From Plantago ovata (taxonomy: Eukaryota; Streptophyta; Magnoliopsida; Lamiales; Plantaginaceae), in assembly GCA_028274465.1 (NCBI GenBank), contig CM051458.1:17437566-17501565 (forward strand): a stretch of DNA of 64,000 nt, given 5' to 3'. Below are positions 52,319 to 64,000 of this stretch, one piece after another. Within the stretch, counting starts at the first letter, position 1. The number at the start of each line of letters is the position of its first letter. A program made the translations under genes and the position numbers. The notes beneath the pieces were generated by a model. That model did not search any database, was not told the DNA's origin, and saw only the letters and a program-made list of their open reading frames with translations.

Positions 52319-54007
52319 TCAATTGGGGTTGAATTCATATTGGGTACTAGACTTCCCCATCAATGCCCTATTTAATCGGTGAAATCCCTGCACATTTGAA
52401 CGAAGGAATAGAGGACCAAAGTATCCTATAAGTTTGTTAGTGCAAGTCTTCTCAACACATGAATTAACAATGGCTCGCAACATGTGTCGCTTGCCATCTA
52501 CCTCAAAACTACATGTACGACGGTACATGTCAATCACCATGTGCACCTTATTGATGAAGGCTCTTCCCAACAGGACCACATCCTTAAGATTGGCTTCCGA
52601 AGTCGGCATAACTATGAAGCTCGTCTTCACCTCAACACCGGCAACTCTAATAACCAAGTCTTCGAGAACTCCCAAAGGTCTCCTCATAGACCCATCAACA
52701 AGTTGAACCATAGCTTTCATAGGCTTCAAACCAGTCAACCGGGATTCTTCATACACATTCATCGGCAAGACATTGACTCCATCTCCTCTGTCCAATGTAG
52801 CCAATATACCATCCTTCGTGCCAAGACCGATTTCCACATCGAAGCTCTCAAGTGCGGGTACTTCCACCATCTCATCCTCAGACGATGAGCTTTCTTCTTC
52901 AATATGTGAAGCTTCTTCCTCAACCATAGAGGGCTTAGGCTCCTCGTTAGCAACGCAAGGGTCAGAGATTTTCTTGCTACTTGGAACCTCTACTCGTGCT
53001 CCTTCTCTTGTGACCGTGATCTCAATTGGAATATTAGTCACCACCAGTGATTTCCATAGCTCTCTCGGTATTACCCAAAAGCTTCTCTTGCTCAGGACTA
53101 GCTCCTCTATCAATGAGCTCTTGCAACTTCCTGTTAAGAGAAGAAGTACTAGCCTCCAAGTTCTCAAACCGCTTCTCGTTCATCGCCTGATTCTTGTAAT
53201 AAGATTCCATAAACTTGTCGGTCTTTTCTACCAAGCTTTGCACCCCATAGTTTACCTCAGCATGTTGACGTTGACTGGCGAATCCTTGCTCATAGTCATC
53301 ACCACGACCCACTTTCTCTTCAAAAGGCGCTATGGGTTCTTCTCTAGGTTCTTTTGAATGAATCTTTGCTCTTATATTCCGGTTCTGAGAATTCCGGTAC
53401 ATTATATCCAACTTAGCTTGAGCTTGACTCGGAAACAACTCTCCCATGCTTCCTCAACAAATGCTATCCACTTGTGCTTCAACACCAGGATGCAAACCAT
53501 TATAGAAGAATTGGATGAGCTGACCTCCATCGAAGCCGTGATGTGGGCACCGATATTGCAACCCCTTAAACCGATCATAAGCCTCATGGAAAGCTTCATC
53601 ATACTTCTGCTCAAAAGTGCTGATTTGTCTCTTCATAACCATAGTCTTGGAAGCGGGATAATACCGATCCATAAATTTTTCAAACACTTGAGCCCATGTG
53701 GTCAAAGATCCAGCTTCTAAGGATCTCAACCAAGCCTTCGCTCTATCCCCAACTCCCATAGCGAAAACCTTCATCCGCAAATCATCATCAGTAATTCCAT
53801 CATCTGGTCTAGGCAAGAGAGCACAAAATCCTCTAAGTCATTCAAATACCCAATGACGTCCTCATTTTCCATGCCATAGAACTTGGGTAATTGCTGGAAC
53901 ACGTGTCCTTTAAGCTCCAGATTCCTCGTTGCATCATTGAGAACAATAGATGGACCACTAGGCCCAACAGTAACTTTTGAGAGTAACTTCAGTGGTTCCT
54001 CAGCCAT
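52319..54007 (-). pseudogene. Gag-protease of gypsy B (- strand, several frameshifts)
   Basis: Starts MAEEPLKLLS at 54007. The capsid domain (RNLELKGHVFQQLPKFYG...) shifts frame near 53815, continues as MGVGDRAKAWLRSLEAGSLTTW and PHHGFDGGQLIQFFYNGL to about 53454, and then enters a linker and coiled-coil-like stretch (53447-53034). Another shift near 53040-53160 leads to an acidic Ser/Glu-rich linker and a protease-like domain (52319-53000). The active-site region reads LDRGDGVNVLP, so DTG has become DRG and activity is unlikely; VVLLGRAF is kept. I see no zinc knuckle, unlike family A. Overall similar to A gag-PR but clearly a separate family. Confidence 0.88.
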
Positions 54008-54202
54008 CTCGCCTGAAATCTAGTGCAATCAACACAACACTCATACAAGGATTAGTTCCCGTTAGTGAAACAAAAACCAGAACACATAGAATTAAGCACA
54101 AAGATATAGGGGGAAAGAGATGGGGTGAGAAAGTGAAGTTGGTAAGAAACAAAAGTTAAACACTAAACCAAAGGAGTTAAGTCCCCGGCAACGGCGCCAA
54201 AT
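54008..54202 (-). promoter_or_regulatory. PBS (tRNA-Asp) and leader of gypsy B (-)
   Basis: The complement of TGGCGCCGTTGCCGGGGA is at 54182-54199, three bases from the LTR end. Confidence 0.93.
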
Positions 54203-55604
54203 TGATGATGTCGTTTTTCACCAATTAAATTTGTTTAAAAAGCCTAAGAACACTTATCACTACACAAACTAGAGTGCAATGGCAAGTTGTCCCTGAGTGT
54301 CGTTCTCTCGGGACCTAACGTGGCATTGGTTGCGGTTTTTGCTAGTAATTTCAGTCAACGAGTTCAAATTTTTAGAGAATCGCTTTCGTAGAACAAAGCA
54401 ACGAGAAATCAGATTGTTGTAATCAAGTTTCGAAAACGGTTGGTGGTAGAAATCAAATACACATGCATGGGTTACGAATATGCTCACTAGTTCAGTGCGT
54501 AAAACCTTCGATCAAGTCTGCTAAGCAACTCGTCTAGGTAACTTTCAAGACACACATCATAAAAGACCACTATCAATACTTTAGAGGTGCTTGTCACTAA
54601 CACCATTTATCTAGCATGCTGCAAATCTCTAACATACAATCCTATAGCTTTCATTGACCAAGAGTTTGTCACTATACTCAATTCGAATATATTTTATAGG
54701 CAACTAAGAATCATATGAAGGAATTTGCAGCAAGATTGAATCACAATCTCATGTAAGCATAAACATAACCCATAGCATGCATATTCTACATTCTACCACC
54801 AACACAAAGGATTTAGCTACTCATATTCATCAACATAGACATCAAATCATATGAATTGTAAATAGAATACATCAAATCAAACTACTAGACAAGAGATAAT
54901 GATACAATGTTACCACCAAGCTGTCACTAATCGGTGGGTATTGATGAAAACCTCTCGTAGATGAAACAATGGATGAAATCCTATGCCAAAACCTTTAATC
55001 CAAGATAAAATACAATATAATCTGAGTATTCTCTGAGTTTTGGGGCTTAGGAGCTCTCCAAAACGAAGCTACAGTTCAAAAGTCTGAAAAAAGTAACAGA
55101 AGATCAGATCTAAGAAGGAAAATCCGAAAACGTAACTGATGCCAAGCGGACCGCCTGGAGAGGCCAAGCGGAGCGCTTGGAAAGCGAAGCTCTTTTGCCC
55201 TCCAAGCGCTTCGCTTGGCTGCTGTGCCAAAGCTCGTGGAAAATGAAGCGGAGCGCTTCACTATTCCAGGCGCTTAGCTTGGCTCCTGGGCAGATTTTTG
55301 TCTTCAAACTCAATCTTTTTGCCCTCGTACGGCCCTCGGGTGCCTTGGACTCATCCTTCTCGATGCTTATTGATGCTCAAACACTTACGAACAAGCCGTG
55401 GAGATCAAGGAACTTCAACGGGGTCATTTTCTATCAAAAAAGCTCGTTTTTAGCTCCAAAAACGCCACTTCGTACCTAAGTGCTTGAAAATGCAGAAAAC
55501 AATAAACGTGACACTATTCTACAAAACTAACCAAAAAACAAGGCTAAAAGATAGCAAAAGAAGGTAAAAAAGACAAGATGAACGCGTCAAAAATACGTTC
55601 ATCA
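54203..55604 (-). repeat. 5' LTR of gypsy B (-), complete
   Basis: + strand TGATGATGTCG...ATACGTTCATCA, 1402 bp. Palindrome cluster 55142-55282. Next to C2 leader sequence at 55605. Confidence 0.95.
55142..55282 (-). repeat. CCAAGCG..CGCTTGG palindrome cluster in B (-) 5' LTR
   Basis: CCAAGCGGACCGCCTGG at 55142, CCAAGCGGAGCGCTTGG about 20 bases later, and further units to 55282. Confidence 0.88.
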
Positions 55605-56532
55605 CCTGGTCATTAGAATTTTCGATTTTTCAATCTAGTCCAAATTTTCAAATTTTTCATACATATTATAAGTATGGGATTATGATTTTCATAATGAAAT
55701 TATGAAGTCATTTGGCATCCACATAGGCTACTATTTGTTTGTATGCTCAATATGCTATTGTTTGGCAATGCATGTTTAAATACCACATATTTTACTTTCC
55801 GTTCGACCGCTATGCATGCGAGGGTAGGCGGCGCCCTCTTATTTGTTGGACCGCATATTTTATGTATGGGTAGGCATATGTGCTTGACCGCGTTTAGAAC
55901 TAGAATGGATAGGCGGCATCCATTACGTGTCGACCGCTCATGCATGATGGGTAGGCGGCGGCTTATTTGTTTGTAGATGACTGATAACAACCCTCAAGCT
56001 ACATGCCCCAACCAATATAAGTGCAGAATTATGTATATGTATGTATTTCTGAGATGCTTTCCATAGGGTGCTTTAATTCTGAACTTTCATTGCGTTTCCC
56101 TGTATTGGCGACCTCGTCTTGCAGACTCGCAGTGATCGTCAGATTAGAGTAAGCCTATGGTTATAACTTACTGCATATTGTATCTAGCGACCTCGATAGG
56201 TAGAATATGTAGAGCATCAGGTTAAATTATATTTAACACCCAAGAGTTGCGTGACGTAATTGGATAGTCCTACAGGTCATATTATGCTATGCGACCAGCC
56301 CCCGTTGGAGTATAGCGCATAGCATAGTATGGATTTGTATCTTGGCCACTACGGTAACTTGTTGGACATTACCCGTATGTTTGTTTTGGGGGCCATGATA
56401 TGTGAAAATAGTGGGAGCTAAACAGCTAAAGGACCTTGTTGTTTAGTTATGTTGACTGTGTATTTAGAAATAGTATTTCAATAGTTGATTTATTATTTTC
56501 GGTCTATATTATTTCTCCTTAGAAAAATCAAA
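55605..56532 (+). other. C2 leader, distal part, with four imperfect repeats
   Basis: No coding sequence. Four GACCGC ... GGTAGGC(GGC) units start at about 55804, 55848, 55885 and 55931 (spacing 44, 37 and 46 bases). The leader ends at the gag ATG 56533. Confidence 0.7.
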
Positions 56533-57574
56533 ATGGCGAGTATCTCGCTCCGTGCTATCTTAGAGAAGCAAATTTTGACCGGACCAGACTTCCTAGATTG
56601 GATCAGGAATATTCGATTGGTGCTGAGGTACGAAAAGATTGAGTACGTTTTGGACGAGGTCATTCCCGTGTGTCCCGAGAATCAGACTACCGACCAAGTT
56701 GCTGCTTGGAATCAAGCCAACAAGGCAATGTCTCATAAGCATCATGAGGATGCTAGATCCGTGCAATGTATTATGCTGGCGGCAATGAGCAATGAGCTGC
56801 AGAGGCAACATGAAAGCATGTTGCCGTATGAGATGCTGAAGCATCTTGAGTCGCTCTTTAAGACGACAACAAGAAGTGTTGAATTTGATTTGATCAAAGA
56901 GATACACAGATGCAAGCTCAATGAAGGAGGGAACATGTCTGAACATGTTCTCAAAATGATTGGTCTCTTTCAGAAGCTTGCCGATGCCGGTGTCAAGCTG
57001 GAGAATAAGATCATGGTGATCTTTGTCCTTCAATCATTGCCGAGTTCGTATTCGCAGTTCATCATTAACTACACGATGTATGCGAAGGACGTTACACTGC
57101 CCGAACTCCATAATCTGCTGAAGACATATGATCAAACTCTTCCTAAGAAGGAAAAGTCGATCATGTATGTTGGGCAACCGTCTAACCCCAAACCCGAGAA
57201 ACAAAGGTGCTAAGGGTAAGGGAAAGTCGGGAGCCAAGGCTAACACTTCAAGTGATAAGCCTAAGCGTCTGAACCAGAAAAGGAAGTTCAAGAGAAGCGG
57301 AACGGTAGGCACAGATGAATGTCTTTTCTGTAAACAGAAAGGACATTGGAAGAAAGATTGCCCTAAGCTAAGGGCAGATCAAGCTAAGAAGCCGCCGGCT
57401 TCTAGCTCAGGTATGTTTGTTATTGAAATGAACATGACTACTTTTGACTCTAATGGTTGGGTATTAGATACAGCATGTGGCTCGCACATTTGTAAAAATG
57501 TGCAGGGGCTAATTGAAATCAGGCTAGTCAAGCAAGGTGAAATCGACTTATGTTGGGAACGGCAATCCAGTTGA
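56533..57574 (+). pseudogene. Copia C2 gag, zinc knuckle and protease start
   Basis: I take the ATG at 56533 (MASISLRAILEKQ) because it opens a typical plant copia gag. The frame also reads upstream into leader sequence, which I exclude. The gag domain (LTGPDFLDWIRNIRLVL... to LLKTYDQTLPKKE) shifts frame near 57185. The zinc knuckle CLFCKQKGHWKKDC (CX2CX4HX4C) is at about 57331-57372, followed by the protease active site LDTACGSH (about 57466-57490). A further shift near 57540 moves the rest into the next frame. The particle protein and protease are both broken. Confidence 0.92.
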
Positions 57575-59462
57575 AGCCAAACGCGTTGGACGCTGCAAGA
57601 TAGATTTACCTTCAGGACAATGTTCAGAACTTGATAACGTTTATTTTGTTCCATCCATTGTCAGAAATATAATTTCCATTCCATTGTTGGACAATTTGGG
57701 TTTTTCCTTTCGATTTGCTAATAATACTTGTTATTTTTCATTAAATGACCAGTATTATGGAAAAGCTCGCTTAATGAATGGTTTATATATTTTGCAAAGT
57801 AGTCTACCTTTATTTCAAATACATAACAAACAACCGTCTTCAAGTAGGAAGAATAATCAATCTTATGTATGGCATTGTCGGCTAGGCCATATCAATGAAA
57901 CACGGATTCAAAGACTAAGGAAGTTGGACTACTTAGAACCATTTGATTTTGAATCATATGGTACATGCGAATCATGTGTTAAGGGTAAGATGACGAACAA
58001 ACCTTTTGTTGGACAAGGTGTTCGTGCCACTCGCTGCTTAGAGCTCATACATACCGATGTATGTGGACCTTTTAAAGTCCAAGCACGTGGAGGTTATCCT
58101 TACTTCGTTACCTTTACTGACGATTTCTCAAGGTATGGATATATTAATCTCATGAAGAATAAATCCGAGACCTTTGAGAAATTCAAGGAGTTTAGGAATG
58201 AGGTCGAGAATGAATTGAACCTAAGGATAGTCACTCTTCGATCAGATCGAGGAGGTGAATACCTTAGTGAAGAATTTATCGACTACTTGAAGGAAAATGG
58301 AATTCAATCGCAATGGACCCCTCCTGGAACACCACAATTAAATGGTGTGTCTGAGAGAGTGAATCGAACCCTGTTAGACATGGTGAGATCAATGATTGGA
58401 TTCTCGACTCTTCCAAAATATCTATGGGGATATGCGCTACAAACTGCAATCTACATTCTGAACCGTGTACCATCTAAATCAGTGGAGAAAACTCCTTATG
58501 AGTTATGGAAGGGAAAGAAGCCCGCACTGGGCTATCTTAGACCTTGGGGCTGTCGTGCGATAGTCAAACTGTTGCTCACTGATAAGTTAAATGCCAAGGG
58601 TGTCAAAGTATATATCTTAGGCTATCCTCGTCAGACGAGAGGCTATGAATTCTATCATGCTGAAGATCACAAGGTGATAGTATCTAGAAACGTCAAGTTT
58701 TTAGAAGCAGAATACCTGGAAGAAGAGAGGTTAGATGACATGATAGAACTTGAAGAAATTCAAGACTTTGACACGCGCGAACATGAGTTCTCTAAATCTT
58801 CTGATTTGGACTCAAGTTCAGGGGGAGCTTTCGAAGCAGACAAGGGTAATGATATGACACTTGCTAGGCATGTCATAGTCAGTGGGAGTCCTGTGATTAG
58901 ATCAACAGTTGAAACCACACCAATAGAACCCGTTGTCAATCAACATGTGCAACAAGTTGCACAAGAGCAGCCTCCCGCTAGCGAACAGGGTCACGACGCA
59001 CGACCAGATGCATCAGTGCCCACTGATAATGTTCGTGTTACACGAAGCCAGAAAAGAAAAGCACCAGAACCAGTCGAGCTCTGTAGGTCGAAGAGTATCC
59101 TAAAAGGACCTCTGAAGCAAAGCCTTATGATAGAAGACATCAGTGAACTTGATGTCGGTCTATCAGATCGGGAAGACCCCGAGACCTACAAAGAGGCAAT
59201 AAATGATATTGACTCAGACAAATGGCAAGAGGCCATGGAATTGGAAATGGACTCCATGTACCTGAACCAAGTTTGGAGCTTGGTAGAATTTCCCCAAAAG
59301 GTTAGACCTATTGGGTGCAAATGGGTCTTTAAACGAAAGACAGATGCCGATGGCAAGGTACAAAAGCACAAGGCTAGACTTGTGGCGAAAGGCTACACGC
59401 AAAGGTATGGCATCGATTACGATGAAACCTTTTCACTGGTAGCAAAATTGAAGTCTATTTGA
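57537..59462 (+). CDS. Copia C2 pol: GAG-pre-integrase, integrase, start of RT
   Basis: 641 codons, open in frame but entered by a frameshift. The protease remainder is followed by the integrase zinc-binding motif (WHCRLGHI ... CESCVKGK, about residues 112-150) and the catalytic core with [17 protein letters not shown] and [11 protein letters not shown] variable acidic linker precedes the start of RT (WKWVFKRK region, [21 protein letters not shown]). A TGA (59460-59462) interrupts RT where CGA is expected. Integrase acts in cDNA insertion. All the integrase catalytic residues are present. Confidence 0.93.
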   Translation: MKSTYVGNGNPVEAKRVGRCKIDLPSGQCSELDNVYFVPSIVRNIISIPLLDNLGFSFRFANNTCYFSLNDQYYGKARLMNGLYILQSSLPLFQIHNKQPSSSRKNNQSYVWHCRLGHINETRIQRLRKLDYLEPFDFESYGTCESCVKGKMTNKPFVGQGVRATRCLELIHTDVCGPFKVQARGGYPYFVTFTDDFSRYGYINLMKNKSETFEKFKEFRNEVENELNLRIVTLRSDRGGEYLSEEFIDYLKENGIQSQWTPPGTPQLNGVSERVNRTLLDMVRSMIGFSTLPKYLWGYALQTAIYILNRVPSKSVEKTPYELWKGKKPALGYLRPWGCRAIVKLLLTDKLNAKGVKVYILGYPRQTRGYEFYHAEDHKVIVSRNVKFLEAEYLEEERLDDMIELEEIQDFDTREHEFSKSSDLDSSSGGAFEADKGNDMTLARHVIVSGSPVIRSTVETTPIEPVVNQHVQQVAQEQPPASEQGHDARPDASVPTDNVRVTRSQKRKAPEPVELCRSKSILKGPLKQSLMIEDISELDVGLSDREDPETYKEAINDIDSDKWQEAMELEMDSMYLNQVWSLVEFPQKVRPIGCKWVFKRKTDADGKVQKHKARLVAKGYTQRYGIDYDETFSLVAKLKSI

Positions 59463-60582
59463 ATTCTACTTGCGATAGCTGCCTACTATGATTATGAAAT
59501 CTGGCAGATGGATGTAAAGACTGCCTTCCTCAATGGCAACCTTGAGGAAGAGATCTATATGACACAGCGACAAGGGAGTCGTTTTCATGATCATCTATGT
59601 TGATGACATTTTGATCGTGGGAAACAATGTCTCTATGCTAGAAGAGACTAAAGTTTGGTTATCAAGTACCTTCTCAATGAAGGACTTGGGTGAAGCGAAC
59701 TACATCCTAGGGATAAAGATCTATAGAGATAGATCCAAGAGGATGTTAGGATTGACAAAGTCCACCTACATCGACAAAATACTGAAGCGTTATAAGATGG
59801 ACGACTCAAAGAGAGGCTTTCTCCCAGCTAGGCATGGGATCGTCTTATCAGTTAAGGATCGTCCTAAAACTGATGAAGAAAGAAAGGCAATGAGTCGTGT
59901 GCCCTATGCTTCGGCAGTAGGGTCTATAATGTATGCAATGAATTGCACAAGGCCCGATGTGGCATATGCGCTTAGTGTCACTTGTCGACACCAACAGAAT
60001 CCAGGAGTACCTCACTGGACTGCTGTAAAGAACATTCTTAAGTATCTTCGACGGACTAAGGAAATGTTCTTGGTGTTTGGTGGAGAACCAGAATTAAAGA
60101 TGTCTGATTATGTCGACACTGTATTTGAATCAGATCCTGATGACTTTAAGTCACAGACAGGATACGTATTCAAGTTGAACGGAGGAGCTGTCTGTTGGAA
60201 GAGTTCTAAGCAAGCCACGGTTGCTGACTCATCCACAGAAGCCGAGTACATTGCTGCATCAGAAGCATCGAAAGAAGCTGTCTGGATTTCAAAGTTCTTG
60301 AAGGAATTGAGGGTTGTTCCTGCTCCTAGTCCAATAACGATTTATTGTGACAATACGGGCGCCGTCGCTCAAGCCAAGGAGCCTAGATCTACAAACAAGA
60401 ACAAACATGTACTTAGAAAGTATAACGTTATACGTGAGATTATTGATAGAGGAGCAGTTAGTATAGAACGTGTCTCCACCACGTACAACGTGGAAGATCC
60501 TTTCACCAAGGTCTTATCAGTGGATGTCCACTTAAGGCATTATGCTAATCTGGGTATTAAGCATAAAGGTGACTGGCTCTAG
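59463..60582 (+). pseudogene. Copia C2 RT remainder (internally deleted) and RNase H
   Basis: After the stop the RT reads ILLAIAAYYDYEIWQMDVKTAFLNGNLEEEIYMTQ, then jumps near 59570 to the segment before YVDD (MIIYVDDILIVGN). Roughly 75 codons between these motifs are missing compared with other copia RTs. From 59587 a 331-codon frame holds YVDD, the RT thumb and RNase H (SSTEAEYIA, YCDNTGAV), and ends just before the PPT. This RT cannot be active. Confidence 0.92.
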
Positions 60583-60596
60583 TCCAAGTGGGAGAT
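60583..60596 (+). promoter_or_regulatory. Polypurine tract of copia C2
   Basis: CCAAGTGGGAGAT lies between the pol stop and the LTR start TGATAGTG. It is a typical plant copia plus-strand primer. Confidence 0.85.
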
Positions 60597-62699
60597 TGAT
60601 AGTGTATATGTCCTAGAGACAGTCTTTATTAAGGGCATGCAGCCCTTATTAAGGGCATATATGTACTATTACACAGGTCAACGTAATATAATATATGTTT
60701 GTTGTTTGACTATTGAGTATCGCCTTCATATTTATATTACACCAGGCATACAGCATGTCATATCTCTATTCCTGTCTGTATTGATATTAAACATGTCCCC
60801 TCAGATAGATGACCGATCACACAGATAGTGGGAGCTATGTGAGTTATCATCTATCCCAAACTCTCCCTAGTCGAGGTTCATCTCGGATGTAGGGGTTTGA
60901 ATGAACCAGCGAAGACTAGTATGCGTGGAGGTTGTACTTGTTAGAGCAAGTGTGAGCCGATCCCACGGCCACGGAACGGATTGTTGGACAATCAAGAAAC
61001 GTTCCCATAACTACGCATAGTTGTTCGAAGGGTGATTACCGAACAATGGAAGTACCCACCGGACACTCCCATCGATGTATACTCTACACCGAAGTGTCTA
61101 TGGGAACCGGTAACTTGTCGAAGTGATGCCAGTCGTCCTTTGGACTTACAGGACTTTATCATCACATTTGTTGCCCCATATCCTTGGTGGACCCGTCGAT
61201 GTCAGCTCTGAATAAGCAGTTGATCCAAGACACGATCCAGGATTATGGATACATACAAATGGGGATGATAAGTGATTCTGTGAAGGATTCATCTCTCATG
61301 TGTAGCACATGAGAGTACTGCTCATAGTCGTTCATAGTTGTGATTGGTAAAACCGCTGGTCAGCGTATCAATATTATTATGATAGTCATAATAGATATCG
61401 GATTCACCATGCAACTCACTGAAGACGCCCGTGGATGTATTATTGGGATAGACACTTCATCGATCCTAGATGCATTCGAGTCAGTCAGATGAAGGGACGT
61501 TACCATCGCCGCGTTGAGCGCAACAGACTTCACAACAAAAGGGTTTGCTTTGAGAAACCTCTCAAACGTCCTCATGTATTAATATTGCAAATGGAACCGT
61601 CTAGGAATTCCATTTTGCCTAGTCTAGGACTTGCTTAATACAATGAGGCCCTATGGGTCACACTATGTGGTGATTCAGCTTATCCGAATATCCTTGAAGA
61701 TGGAATCGCAATTAATTTAGAATTAATTGTGATTGATGGATTATAATTGATTTGGAATTAATTATAATAATTTGTGGCTCAATTAATGATTTGGAATTAT
61801 TAATTGAATCGGATGATTAATTGTATTTTATGTAAATACAATTAAAGATTATATTTTAGAAATATAATAGAGGTTTGATTTGAAAGGATATGTTAATTTA
61901 GAATTAATATATGCACATGGGCAAAATCTGCTTGGGGTTTGAATTGCCTTAGAACTATAAGTGGGTCCCAAAATCGGGACCCACCTATCACCTATGGGAC
62001 GCCCGCGCGCGCGCAGATGTAGTAGGGGAAGGAGTTCGACTCCTTCCTCTATTAGAAGTCAAGGGATAAGTTAGATTTTTTCTGATTGAGTTCTAACTTG
62101 ATTGGGAATGAATCTAGACTTGAAATGGTTTCTTAGTGCGATAAGAATTAGATTCTTATTCCTTTATGAAGTCTAATTGATTATTCATTAGGCTTCTATT
62201 GACTACTATATATAGTAGACTATTAGAGAGCTTTTACATGGTTGATTCAACAAACAGATTTTAGATCATTCTTTCTACCAGTTTTCTTAGAGAAAATAAA
62301 AGCTCTCCTCTACCTCATACAAAGCCACGCGCGCGCCACCCCTCACCGGAGGAAAACCGCCGCCCCATCTTCTTGGCCACACAAAGAATATCCTAGCATT
62401 CTTTCGATAAGTTGTTCATCCGTGGATACCAAGGTTGAGGTTCAAGGAGCTGGAAACTGACTTTTATTGTCTTGCAGATAATCAAAGTATTGCAGGTATC
62501 TTCGACTTCGACGAAGGAGAATATTCACCATACTATTACGAAGACTTGGTACCTGTGCTTGCTTTTGGAGTATCGTAAGTCTTCTAATTGACGTGTTTAA
62601 TATATATGCTATATACATGATCAATTAACCTGCATGTTAAGAAAAATTTTGAAATTCCGCTGCGTACCCTAGGGGTAACTCTGATCGTATTTTCTTACA
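60597..62699 (+). repeat. 3' LTR of copia C2 (2.1 kb)
   Basis: Closely matches 34879-36978 with scattered substitutions. TATA 62207-62214. Ends ..TTTTCTTACA and is followed by GATAG. Confidence 0.95.
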
Positions 62700-62704
62700 G
62701 ATAG
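62700..62704. other. Target-site duplication GATAG, right copy
   Basis: Partner of 34874-34878. Confidence 0.9.
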
Positions 62705-64000
62705 GTGTGAGGAGATTATTACAGGCTTTTTCTCATTTTCCCCTAAGTAAACATACTTAAGGTGACCAAGAAGGGGTTTTAGTTCTAAGCTAGGCTCTTC
62801 TGGAAGTCGGTTATCTCCCTCTTCTTCTTCTATGGGTTCAAGGACCTCTTCTCCAAATGGGATTTCGGGTGTGCTATCCATTATCTCGACTAGTTCCCTT
62901 GCTTCCTCAGACATGTAACAAGTCTCCATTTGCATGGTTAGTGCCTCTTCAAGAGGTTCAATATTATCATGGCAATGCTGAAATTCAGAAATCACAGAAT
63001 CATAGCAATCAATAAATTTTAATTCTTCTATAACCTCTTTATCAACTATGCTACATCCTACCAATTCAATTTTCGCACCCATTACCTCCATGGTGATTTT
63101 CTTTCCTTTTAGTTCAAGGCATGTGTTGGTAGTGGCCATGAATGGTCTTCCAAGCAGTACCACGTGTTCGCGGACATGGCTCTTTCCTTCATCGGCTGAC
63201 TTCATCACTACAAAATCTGCAGGAACTATTAGTTTGTCTACCTTTACGAGGAAATCTTCAATTATTCCTTCGGGACGTTTCATGCTTTGGTCTGCCATTC
63301 TTACAACCATCTCAGTTGGCTGCATTTCCCCAAGGTCTAGGGCTTTGTATACTGAGAAGGGCATCCGGTTGATACTAGCGCCTAAGTCGAGCATGGCCTT
63401 GGTGGACCTTCCATTCCCCATGGTGATATCTATGATGAAGCTCCCTGGGTCTCTTTGCTTCGCGGGAAGCCCTGCTATAGAATTTACCGTCTCCATACCT
63501 GTTCCGTCTTCCCCTAGTGCAATCTTTTTGTTGCTCTTCACCTCCCGAAAGAACTTTGTATAGGCTAGAACATTCTGAATGAGCTCCAATAGGGGAACAT
63601 TAACTTCGACTTTAGAGAGGCGCTTGAATAGCGGTGACTCCTGTATATCTTTCTTGGCTGGCTTGATCCTACCAGGGAATGGCATGTGAGGTTTTGGGGG
63701 CACATAAGGGTTGGGAGACTTATGAAGTCCCTCCTCGATATTGGGTGTATCCCCCTTATCCCCATCGTTGTCTCCGTCTTCATTGTCTTGCACTGGAGGG
63801 TCTGTGGAGCCTTCACCTACTTCATTCTCCTTGCTTGTCCCTGCATTGTTAGTCACAGTAGATTTAACATGTTTAGGACGTACAAAATTAGGGATTTTAG
63901 TTACCTTCCCACTTCGGAGGAGTAGGTTTACTTCCTCGAACACAAGGACCTCAGTAGTAACCGCTGGAACGGGCTCCGCATCATGAAAAACTTCAGCGAC
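62700..64000 (-). pseudogene. Element D pol, part 1: linker, protease, RT approach (- strand, runs off window)
   Basis: Open from the window edge (64000) on the - strand; no start is visible. Begins in a gag-PR linker (VAEVFHDAEPVPAV...LLLRSGKVTKIP), then an acidic Asp/Asn-rich region and PYVPPKPHMPFPGRIKPAKK. The retropepsin-like protease follows with MLDLGASINRMPFSVYKALDLG and VVLLGRPFMATTN; DLG in place of DTG is common in plant Athila-type elements. The segment ends with an acidic linker and the conserved approach to RT (LELKPLLGHLKYVYLGENEKKPVIISSHL). The frame is interrupted only by C2 and continues at 34878. This is the sole autonomous-type gypsy relative here. Confidence 0.9.

Larger units (their letters stand above)
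37395..55604 (-). mobile_element. Gypsy family B element, - strand (split by three-LTR A element)
   Basis: Read on the - strand: 5' LTR 55604-54203, PBS, broken gag-PR (54007-52319), stem-loop, 3' UTR with palindromes, [A insertion 51362-39851], rest of UTR, PPT, 3' LTR 38766-37395. The outer end of the 3' LTR lacks its last eight or so bases, so no target duplication is visible. It has no env-like ORF, unlike the + strand B copy. Confidence 0.9.

Noticed and set aside
63048..63563. 171-codon + strand frame opposite element D protease
   Set aside because: Antisense shadow of the protease region; no similarity of its own.

Overview
This window reads as plant (angiosperm) nuclear heterochromatin. 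I see no host gene, rRNA, tRNA or CRISPR array. Essentially all of it is LTR retrotransposon sequence inserted into other retrotransposons. The evidence is a Sirevirus-type Ty1/copia pol, a second Ty1/copia element with an initiator-Met-tRNA primer site (TGGTATCAGAGC), and many Ty3/gypsy Athila-like pieces whose primer site TGGCGCCGTTGCCGGGGA matches the 3' end of plant tRNA-Asp. I cannot name the species.

Layout. (1) 1-6772: right part of a Sirevirus-like copia element: integrase, RT and RNase H, then an array of hairpins, then an intron-containing env-like gene. A 100-bp run of N (6773-6872) is an assembly gap. (2) 6873-11596: 3' part of gypsy family B on the + strand, with an intact env-like ORF, a structured 3' UTR and a 1.4-kb LTR. 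It lies inside a family A gag on the - strand (11597-12492, with leader and LTR to about 13222). (3) 13224-33678: a pile-up of family A on the + strand. An outer element (LTRs 14495-15691 and 32479-33678) holds an inner-subfamily array of three LTRs (17349, 21464, 25504) with three gag-PR genes. The last gag-PR gene is chimeric and switches back to outer-type sequence near 28585. (4) 33679-64000: an Athila-like autonomous gypsy element D on the - strand is split inside pol by copia element C2 (34879-62699, 5-bp duplication GATAG). C2 is itself split by family B on the - strand (37395-55604). Family B is split by a three-LTR, two-body family A element on the - strand (39851-51362, 5-bp duplication GCCTC).

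Families A and B share one plan: LTR, tRNA-Asp PBS, gag, aspartic protease, a CGGGAGGCAACCCG-type stem-loop, in some copies an env-like region behind a splice acceptor, a long 3' UTR with repeated PPT-like hairpins, PPT, LTR. No copy here has RT, RNase H or integrase, so both families look non-autonomous, presumably driven by relatives such as D. Each family also carries clusters of short palindromes, GGGGCGANTCGCCCC-like in A and CCAAGCGNNCGCTTGG-like in B. In each family the clusters occur both in the LTR and in the internal UTR.

The most interesting signals are RNA-level structures: hairpins with constant loops and compensating stems after the Sirevirus pol, the family-specific palindrome clusters, the PPT-coupled CCTATTC/GAATAGG stem-loops, and three perfect GC hairpins in the C2 leader. 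Several rearrangements can be read almost to the base, including a three-LTR element whose middle LTR is a mosaic of its neighbours.
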